The notes below the pieces were generated by a model. It was not told the DNA's origin. It worked only from the letters and a program-made list of their open reading frames with translations, and did no database searches. From Pirellulaceae bacterium (lineage in GTDB: Bacteria > Planctomycetota > Planctomycetia > Pirellulales > Pirellulaceae): a stretch of 5,491 nucleotides of DNA. The stretch is taken from assembly GCA_020846515.1 (NCBI GenBank), contig JADLDX010001008.1:1-5491 (forward strand), in the 5' to 3' direction. Made by a program: the position numbers and the translations under genes. Positions 1-4,771 of the stretch are shown in pieces. The first letter of the stretch is position 1. Each line of letters opens with the position of its first letter.

Positions 1-60
1 GTACTTCAAGTAAAACTGGAGTCGAACTCTCACCGTTTGCCCTCGGCCGTCCTGCCACCT

Positions 61-3000
61 ATGAATACCGCACAATCCTGTCCGCAGGACTCCGTACTGT
101 CGGACTTGCTCAACGGCAATCTCATGGACCCGGAGCTTTCCGTTTTGGCGGAGCACGTGGAGCATTGCTTGCTCTGTCAGCAAAAGGTGGAGCACTTGTC
201 TGCCGAAGGAGCTTTATCGATCGCCTTGCTCGGTGACTCGCTGGCTTACGACAAGATCGACAACCAAACCCCACTCGAACTGGTAGAACGCATCAAGCAA
301 ATACCGAGGTTGGCTGCTGTGTATGCAGACGCGGGCAGTCAGGGGAGCAGTTTATCCAGCTCCAGCCTGGACTCGGTTTCGTTCTCAGCCGATTCCACCA
401 TGGGCGGGTTGGGAAAGCTCGGCCCATATCGCATTCTAAAATTGCTGGGCTCAGGCGGTATGGGCTCGGTGTTCCTGGCAGAAGATTCCAAGCTACACCG
501 CCACGTCGCGCTGAAAGTCATGCTGCCCAAGATCGCTGCCGATCCGGTGGCCAAGCAGCGCTTTCTGCGCGAAGCACGCACCGCAGCCAGTCTTAAAAGC
601 GATCACATTGTTACGGTGCATCAAGTCGACGAAGACAACGACATCCCGTACCTGGCGATGGAACTGCTGCAGGGGCGTTCGCTTGACGAAGCCGTCCGAT
701 CCGGCGACGAGATGAGGGTGGATACGATCGTGCATGTGGGCTTGGGCGTGGCCAAAGGATTAGCGGATGCTCATGAGAAAGGCATGATTCATCGCGACAT
801 CAAGCCCGGGAATATTTGGCTCGAAAGCACCGACGAGGGTTTGCCCCGGATCAAGATTGTGGACTTTGGATTAGCCCGTATGGATGCGGACGACATGCAC
901 TTGACGCATGCCAGCGCGATTGTTGGAACCCCAGCCTTCATGGCTCCTGAACAAGCTCGCGGTGAAAGTTCGGTCGATGCTCGCTCGGATCTGTTTTCGC
1001 TGGGCTGCGTACTGTATTACCTATGTACGGGCGAGGTACCTTTTAAAGCGGAGTCCATGTTAGGAACCTTGATGGCGCTGGCAGCCGATACACCCGACTC
1101 GCCAGCGACTCGCAATGCATTGATACCGCTGCGACTATCGCGACTGACCATGCAGTTGTTGGAGAAGGATCCAAGCAAACGGCCGCAGACGGCTCGCGAA
1201 GTGGCTGCCGACCTGCGAGAGGTGAAACGCGAACTCGATTCGGGCGTGGCCGAGTTTGCTCAACCGGATGTGTTCGGGACTCTCGCTCATTCAAAAGACT
1301 CGAAAGAGCTGAAAGAATGGAGTGTTGAGACCAGCCAACGCTGGCCGGGTATCGCGGCGGCGGTGGGATTGTTGGCCGTTGTGGGTCTGGCCCTGTCGCC
1401 CTCATTGCGGGCACCCGATGCGCCAAGTGCCTTGTCCCTTACAAAAGCCAGGCCAGAACCAGCGTTGAAGCCCAGTTCGGAAACTACACCCGCTGCCAAT
1501 CCAGAAGCCAAGTTAGACGCTAAGCCGGCGGACGATCTGGCCATCGCTTGGGCTGAACAAGCCAACCAGCGCTTCCAGCGTCTAAACGCTGACTTCATGG
1601 CGAGCAATTCGAGATTCCAAGGCGTGCTGCGCCCGGTGATTGATGCAGACGAGATTGTTGGACTGACCATCACGGGCAAGAACGTTGCCAATCTCGACGC
1701 ACTACGTGGCTTGAAGTCGCTGCGGTCGCTGGTGATCGAAGGCGGCAGTACATGGGAGATGGCCACCATTGATGTCAGCGCAATTCATGAGCTGCCGCTG
1801 AACATTTTTGGACTACACGGTGGATATGTGATCGCTGATCTCACAGCGCTCAAGGGCATGCCACTGCAGGAACTCTCCCTCGATTACTCACCCGTTGCCG
1901 ACTTGACGCCCCTGGCCGGCATGCAGCTTCGACAGCTTATGTTGTGGAGTTGGTCGGGCAATGACCTCACGCCTCTGCGCGGCATGCCGATAGAACGACT
2001 GAACATTGGCGGGAACGGCCAGCCGATAGATCTGGCACCATTGGCCGGTGCACCGCTAGACTTCCTATGCGTGAATGTCTCACAGGTTTCCGATCTTTCA
2101 CCTCTGAAAGGTATGCCACTGCGCAGCCTCTATTGCAGCAACACGCTCGTCGCTGATCTTTCACCAGTTCAAGATGTACCGATCGAAGAACTCATAATCC
2201 GTGGCACGCTGGTGAAAGACATCACTCTAGCCAAAGGCATGCCTTTAAAGTGGATCGAGATTGATTACGAACTACCTAATTGGCACCAATGTCTGAAAGA
2301 CATACCGTCTCTGACGCGCATCAATGACCAGCCAGCCGCAACGTTGCTGACGGAGTTTGATCCTGAAAGACGACCTGTGCGAAAAGTGGACTTCGTCAAT
2401 AGCCTCGGCATGGAGTTCGCGTTAGTACCGGCGGGCAAAACATTGCGAGGCACTGGTAACTTCGATCAGTATGTTGGCGATCGCCCAATTGAGATCGATC
2501 GTGATTTCTATCTCGGTCGTTACGAAGTGACTCAAGAAGAATGGGTCAAAGTCATGGGCACCAATCCGAGTTACTTCAGCCGACAAGGGCCGGGTGCTAA
2601 CAAGGTCAAGTGGCTCAGCGATGCTGAGTTGGCTCGGCTGCCGGTGGAACGCGTATCTTGGCTTGACTGCCAGGTCTTTCTCGAGAAGCTCAATCAATTA
2701 GACAGCGATTCGGTATGGAGTTATCGCTTGCCTACTGAAGCAGAATGGACCTATGCCTGTCAGGAAGGCCCCATGCCGGCAGACTTCGACCGGGAACATA
2801 CCTTCTATTTCGACAAGCCCACCAAGACGCTGGTATCCTACAAAGCCAATACCAAACTGTATGGATTGCAAAGACCATGCAAAGTCGGTATTTACGCTCC
2901 GAACCGACTGGGGCTGTACGATATGCACGGCAATGTTTTTGAATGGTGTAACGATCTGGCGAATGTTCCGGACAAGCGGGCCAGATGGATTCACGGTGGC

Positions 3001-3108
3001 GGCTGGCAGGACGACGCTGAAAGGTGCAAGGTAGCCAACTTACTCGAGCCAACGGAACCTTGGACTTACTACGATCTCGGCCTGCGTGTCGCGCGGGTGA
3101 GGAAGTAG
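61..3108 (+). CDS. Transmembrane Ser/Thr protein kinase with N-terminal zinc-finger-like motif, leucine-rich repeats and C-terminal FGE/SUMF1-like domain
   Basis: Predicted signal-transducing Hanks-type kinase (numbering from ATG at 61, 1015 aa). Residues 7-45 resemble a zf-HC2/anti-sigma zinc finger: C7, then H32-x3-C36-x2-C39. The kinase domain spans about 123-392 with every core motif: glycine loop GSGGMGSV 130-137, VALK with K152, helix-C E171, HRDIKPGN 244-251 (catalytic D246, N251), DFG 268-270, APE 295-297, D310 and R374. One hydrophobic helix (about 429-447) is followed by an Ala/Pro/Lys linker, six to seven 21-residue LRRs (593-740) with a planctomycete-type cap (about 743-760), and an FGE-like domain (about 781-1015; RLPTEAEW 889-896, GLYDMHGNVFEW 951-962). 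By topology the kinase should be cytoplasmic and the LRR/FGE part extracytoplasmic. Start is uncertain: TTG at 37 and the whole frame back to base 1 are open, and no Shine-Dalgarno fits well (GGAG 18-21 is distant). ATG 61 fits the usual short lead-in to the zinc-finger module. The gene converges on an ECF sigma factor gene. Substrate and ligand are unknown. Confidence 0.93.
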   Translation: MNTAQSCPQDSVLSDLLNGNLMDPELSVLAEHVEHCLLCQQKVEHLSAEGALSIALLGDSLAYDKIDNQTPLELVERIKQIPRLAAVYADAGSQGSSLSSSSLDSVSFSADSTMGGLGKLGPYRILKLLGSGGMGSVFLAEDSKLHRHVALKVMLPKIAADPVAKQRFLREARTAASLKSDHIVTVHQVDEDNDIPYLAMELLQGRSLDEAVRSGDEMRVDTIVHVGLGVAKGLADAHEKGMIHRDIKPGNIWLESTDEGLPRIKIVDFGLARMDADDMHLTHASAIVGTPAFMAPEQARGESSVDARSDLFSLGCVLYYLCTGEVPFKAESMLGTLMALAADTPDSPATRNALIPLRLSRLTMQLLEKDPSKRPQTAREVAADLREVKRELDSGVAEFAQPDVFGTLAHSKDSKELKEWSVETSQRWPGIAAAVGLLAVVGLALSPSLRAPDAPSALSLTKARPEPALKPSSETTPAANPEAKLDAKPADDLAIAWAEQANQRFQRLNADFMASNSRFQGVLRPVIDADEIVGLTITGKNVANLDALRGLKSLRSLVIEGGSTWEMATIDVSAIHELPLNIFGLHGGYVIADLTALKGMPLQELSLDYSPVADLTPLAGMQLRQLMLWSWSGNDLTPLRGMPIERLNIGGNGQPIDLAPLAGAPLDFLCVNVSQVSDLSPLKGMPLRSLYCSNTLVADLSPVQDVPIEELIIRGTLVKDITLAKGMPLKWIEIDYELPNWHQCLKDIPSLTRINDQPAATLLTEFDPERRPVRKVDFVNSLGMEFALVPAGKTLRGTGNFDQYVGDRPIEIDRDFYLGRYEVTQEEWVKVMGTNPSYFSRQGPGANKVKWLSDAELARLPVERVSWLDCQVFLEKLNQLDSDSVWSYRLPTEAEWTYACQEGPMPADFDREHTFYFDKPTKTLVSYKANTKLYGLQRPCKVGIYAPNRLGLYDMHGNVFEWCNDLANVPDKRARWIHGGGWQDDAERCKVANLLEPTEPWTYYDLGLRVARVRK
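1837..2280 (+). repeat. Tandem 63-bp units encoding 21-residue leucine-rich repeats within the kinase gene
   Basis: Six successive units begin at residues 593, 614, 635, 657, 678 and 699, with a decayed seventh at 720. All follow the pattern D-L-[TSA]-x-L-x-G-M-x-L-x-x-L-x-[LIV], then a variable tail ending in V-A or similar. Units are 21 residues except the third (22). The DNA copies are diverged, so this is an old protein repeat and not a recent DNA duplication. The variable residues after the L-x-L strand are where a ligand surface would be expected, by analogy with other LRR proteins. Preceding residues (about 520-592) look like one or two more degenerate units. Confidence 0.8.
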
Positions 3109-3161
3109 CAGTGAGTCGCACGGCCAGCGCAATTCTGACCGCTCACGCACATGCTCACTGC
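3108..3161. terminator. Weak inverted repeat between convergent kinase and sigma genes
   Basis: The 8-base arm GCAGTGAG at 3108-3115, touching the kinase stop codon, is the reverse complement of CTCACTGC at 3154-3161. A competing CTCAC lies at 3142-3146. The 38-base loop and the absence of a T tract on either strand make this a poor intrinsic terminator. It is listed because it is the only symmetric element in the 69-base convergent gap, where a bidirectional terminator would be expected. Confidence 0.2.
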
Positions 3162-3177
3162 CAGACGAACTCTCAAC

Positions 3178-3732
3178 TTACTCAAAAATATGTCTGACCT
3201 CTTGTCGCAGTCGACTTAAGATCTTCGACTTGATGGCGTATACGGTGCCTACCGAGACGCCCATCGAGGCGGCAACTGCGTGGGGAGTACGTTGTTCCAA
3301 GACATAGGCATGGAAAATTTTTTGTTGCAATTCCGAAAACTCGGACTCGACGAATTGCAGAGCCTTTCGCAATAAGTATTGGTTATCTTCCGAATCATCC
3401 AGTGTGATCTCGGCGTCGTTATCGCATAGATTCGAACCTGATTCCATGGTTAAGGGAATGCGTTTTCGTTCGAGCGACCGATAGCGGTTCAGGAAGATGG
3501 TCTTGAGCCATGCATGGAAACTGCGTTGCGAGTCGTATTCGAACTCGGGCATTTTCTGCCAGAGAATGACGAACACATCTTGGACCAGATCCGCCCCGTC
3601 GGATTGCTGGCAGCCAAGTTGCCTGGCCCAGTGATAGAGCAGGGGTGAATAGAGTTCCACAAACCGATCCCAAGCCGAGGTTTCGTCTGGCTTTCTCAGG
3701 CGATAGAGCAAACTCGCTGGCGTCAAAAACAT
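3178..3732 (-). CDS. ECF-type RNA polymerase sigma factor (sigma-70 family)
   Basis: An alternative sigma factor that would direct RNA polymerase to a specific promoter set. From ATG at 3732 it is 184 aa, normal for the ECF group. Region 2 covers about 21-92, with W21-x2-F24-x2-LY and PLLYHWAR, the DLVQDVF core-binding segment (48-54), and S71-F72-x2-W75-L76 leading to basic R83-R91 for -10 recognition. An acidic linker (about 104-116) follows. Region 4 (about 125-184) contains a helix-turn-helix, TPHAVAASMGVSVGTVYAIK (149-168), ending in a basic K-S-K-x3-R-x-R helix. There is no C-terminal extension or sensor domain. The N-terminus resembles the ECF groups described as linked to Ser/Thr kinases in planctomycetes. 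A TTG at 3747 would add five residues; ATG 3732 is chosen because family members usually begin a few residues before the SLLxRL motif. The gene is convergent with the kinase gene, and no separate anti-sigma gene is visible. Confidence 0.93.
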   Translation of the reverse strand: MFLTPASLLYRLRKPDETSAWDRFVELYSPLLYHWARQLGCQQSDGADLVQDVFVILWQKMPEFEYDSQRSFHAWLKTIFLNRYRSLERKRIPLTMESGSNLCDNDAEITLDDSEDNQYLLRKALQFVESEFSELQQKIFHAYVLEQRTPHAVAASMGVSVGTVYAIKSKILSRLRQEVRHIFE

Positions 3733-3779
3733 GATCGAAAGGGACAACCTCGGACAACGGAGAGCCGGAAGGGGCCAAA

Positions 3780-3817
3780 CCGGAATTTGGCTAGTTCATT
3801 CTAGTCGGAATTACCGG
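3780..3817. promoter_or_regulatory. Operator-like repeat cluster upstream of the sigma gene
   Basis: Within the 160-base gap upstream of the sigma gene, CGGAATT occurs twice in direct orientation (3781-3787 and 3806-3812, 25 bases apart). Between them are two palindromic CTAG tetramers (3791-3794 and 3801-3804) exactly 10 bases, about one helical turn, apart. The block lies 48-85 bases upstream of the sigma ATG, where a promoter or operator would sit. No convincing -35/-10 pair was found there by eye. The function is a guess from spacing alone. Confidence 0.2.
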
Positions 3818-3892
3818 CGGTTAGGGGCGGATCGCGGGAAATGGAATCGCAATTTCGCATTGCCATGATCTGCACTGCCGGCTGACCAGCGA

Positions 3893-4486
3893 CTACCGGC
3901 TGGCAGTCAGCAGCCAGACTTCGATGAAGGTGTACGAGCCTGGTTCTGGTTTTTCGATCGAGAACCGCTTCGCCAAAGAGATCGCATCCTCTTCGCGAGT
4001 GATCAAGCAGTATTCGTTCAGCATCTCAGTAAACAATCCAGCCTGACCATTGCAGGTTAAGGGCGAATGACCAAGGTTACAGTGTTCCATTTCCACGACA
4101 TCGAAACCAAGACGGACATAGGATATGCCTGAGTCAGGGAATTCTTCAGGTTCGACGCAGCCGATTTCCAACGGCATCGCGATACCGTCCGTATAGATGA
4201 GACTGGGCAGGGCATAGGCGTAGAGATCATACTTATTGCGGCCCTCGATCGCGCTCTTATCGATCGCGCTGTGCGCGTCCGCCAGTCGATTGAAGCCGCC
4301 GTATTGATTGAAACTAGCCTGGCTTATCTCAGGGAAGTCAAACGAGGTAGGTCCTTTGGCGAGGCAGTAGCTTACGCTAGCGATGCGATCGATGGACTTT
4401 GGCGCTAGGAACTCGCCCTCGTGCTTTGGCCAGCTCTCACGCGTCAGTCGAAGCTTGGGGAAGTAACCGATCAACGTATATTCCAT
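3893..4486 (-). CDS. Hypothetical protein, 197 aa, family not recognised
   Basis: No function can be assigned. The ATG at 4486 is supported by GGGAG (4494-4498) seven bases upstream. The open frame continues 21 codons further to 4549, but those codons lie in the REP-like hairpin and are not believed translated. The product has no signal peptide or transmembrane segment and looks like a soluble, probably cytoplasmic, mixed alpha/beta protein. Visible features are a YDLYAYALPSL stretch (86-96), a hydrophobic strand YVRLGFDVVEM (123-133), a Cys-containing LGHSPLTCNG loop (138-147; other Cys at 41, 110, 136, 160), and a conserved-looking C-terminus EPGSYTFIEVWLL (181-193). The order 'LGFDVV ... 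SPLxCNG ... CLI ... EPGxYxxxEVW' reads like a compact family of uncharacterised planctomycete proteins, but that is an impression. It is transcribed in the same direction as the sigma gene (160-base gap) and divergently from the PLP enzyme gene. Confidence 0.8.
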   Translation of the reverse strand: MEYTLIGYFPKLRLTRESWPKHEGEFLAPKSIDRIASVSYCLAKGPTSFDFPEISQASFNQYGGFNRLADAHSAIDKSAIEGRNKYDLYAYALPSLIYTDGIAMPLEIGCVEPEEFPDSGISYVRLGFDVVEMEHCNLGHSPLTCNGQAGLFTEMLNEYCLITREEDAISLAKRFSIEKPEPGSYTFIEVWLLTASR

Positions 4487-4493
4487 AGTGAGT

Positions 4494-4498
4494 CTCCC
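4494..4498 (-). promoter_or_regulatory. Ribosome binding site of the hypothetical gene
   Basis: On the minus strand GGGAG lies seven bases before the ATG at 4486. It decides the start against the longer frame from 4549. It lies only five bases downstream of the foot of the hairpin at 4504-4544, so hairpin folding could affect ribosome access. Confidence 0.7.
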
Positions 4499-4503
4499 GT
4501 GAA

Positions 4504-4552
4504 CGTATCGCTCCGTCGCTTTTAGCGAGTCGCGGAGCGACACGCCCACGTA
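4504..4552. repeat. REP-like element, copy A: bulged hairpin plus 38-base repeat
   Basis: Bases 4504-4544 fold into an imperfect hairpin. CGT 4504-4506 pairs with ACG 4542-4544, TCGCTCCG 4508-4515 with CGGAGCGA 4533-4540, and TCGCT 4516-4520 with AGCGA 4524-4528. There is a TTT loop, a one-base mismatch and a four-base bulge (4529-4532). Bases 4515-4552 are repeated at 4654-4691 with one mismatch (37 of 38). The structure lies in the 5' leader of the hypothetical gene, immediately upstream of its ribosome binding site. Confidence 0.8.
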
Positions 4553-4573
4553 GACGAATCGCTCCGCGACTCG
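4526..4573. repeat. Perfect 15-bp inverted repeat, core of the REP-like element
   Basis: CGAGTCGCGGAGCGA (4526-4540) is exactly the reverse complement of TCGCTCCGCGACTCG (4559-4573), with an 18-base loop between. The left arm is shared with the copy A hairpin, so the two structures are mutually exclusive. The same 15-mer recurs in direct orientation at 4665-4679 in copy B. Confidence 0.85.
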
Positions 4574-4653
4574 TCGCTATCATCGTCGTTCATTATTGCC
4601 TGTACCAGCTGACTCAACAGGTTAAGCAAAAACGAGCACACTTGGGTTAGTCG

Positions 4654-4691
4654 GTCGCTTTTAGCGAGTCGCGGAGCGACACGCCTACGTA
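4654..4691. repeat. REP-like element, copy B (partial)
   Basis: A second copy of 4515-4552 with a single C-to-T difference (4547 versus 4686). It lacks the outer left arm of copy A, so it can form only the short inner stem, or pair with the inverted core at 4559-4573. On the minus strand its end reads GTAG (4685-4688) just 5' of the palindrome; in copy A the same place reads GTGG. A GTAG tetranucleotide 5' of a bulged hairpin is the hallmark of REP sequences mobilised by REP-associated tyrosine transposases. The relation to that class is inferred. Confidence 0.8.
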
Positions 4692-4698
4692 AATATGG

Positions 4699-4727
4699 TT
4701 GACAACGCTGTGCATCAGTCTCAGAAT
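4699..4727 (+). promoter_or_regulatory. Candidate sigma70-type promoter for the PLP enzyme gene
   Basis: A perfect -35 hexamer TTGACA (4699-4704) is followed after 17 bases by CAGAAT (4722-4727), which matches four of six -10 consensus positions. Transcription would start near 4734, giving a leader of about 40 bases before the ATG at 4772. The promoter begins eight bases after REP-like copy B ends. Planctomycete housekeeping promoters are not well defined, so confidence is moderate. Confidence 0.45.
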
Positions 4728-4758
4728 CGAGGCTGTTTCGGCCACCACCGTATCTGTT

Positions 4759-4763
4759 GGAAG
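4759..4763 (+). promoter_or_regulatory. Ribosome binding site of the PLP enzyme gene
   Basis: GGAAG lies eight bases upstream of ATG 4772. It favours that start over the in-frame ATG at 4790, which would remove the twin-arginine pair. Confidence 0.55.
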
Positions 4764-4771
4764 ATCATTTC

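Noticed and set aside
2401..3108. Diversity-generating retroelement target (FGE/C-type-lectin-like variable domain)
   Set aside because: FGE-like folds are common DGR targets, but no reverse transcriptase, template repeat or adenine-specific variation pattern is present in the window.
339..3121. Minus-strand and alternative plus-strand open frames inside the kinase gene
   Set aside because: They overlap conserved kinase, LRR and FGE-like motifs on the plus strand and have no recognisable domain or ribosome site.
3849..3911. Inverted repeats near the stop of the hypothetical gene (GCAAT 3849-3853 with ATTGC 3859-3863; ACTGCC 3874-3879 with GGCAGT 3902-3907; GCTGAC 3881-3886 with GTCAGC 3906-3911)
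   Set aside because: Stems are five or six bases, overlap one another or the coding end, and are not followed by a T tract on the minus strand, so a terminator call is not supported.
4487..4549. N-terminal extension of the hypothetical gene by 21 codons to an ATG at 4549
   Set aside because: These codons fall inside the REP-like hairpin, while the ATG at 4486 has a well-spaced GGGAG. The extension is better explained as repeat read-through.
4590..4622. Possible minus-strand promoter (TTGAGT followed after 16 bases by TAATGA) for the hypothetical gene
   Set aside because: The -10 hexamer matches only two of six consensus positions; too weak to list.
4504..4691. CRISPR array
   Set aside because: Only two direct copies about 101 bases apart, with an inverted core between and no regular spacers; the palindromic REP-like explanation fits better.
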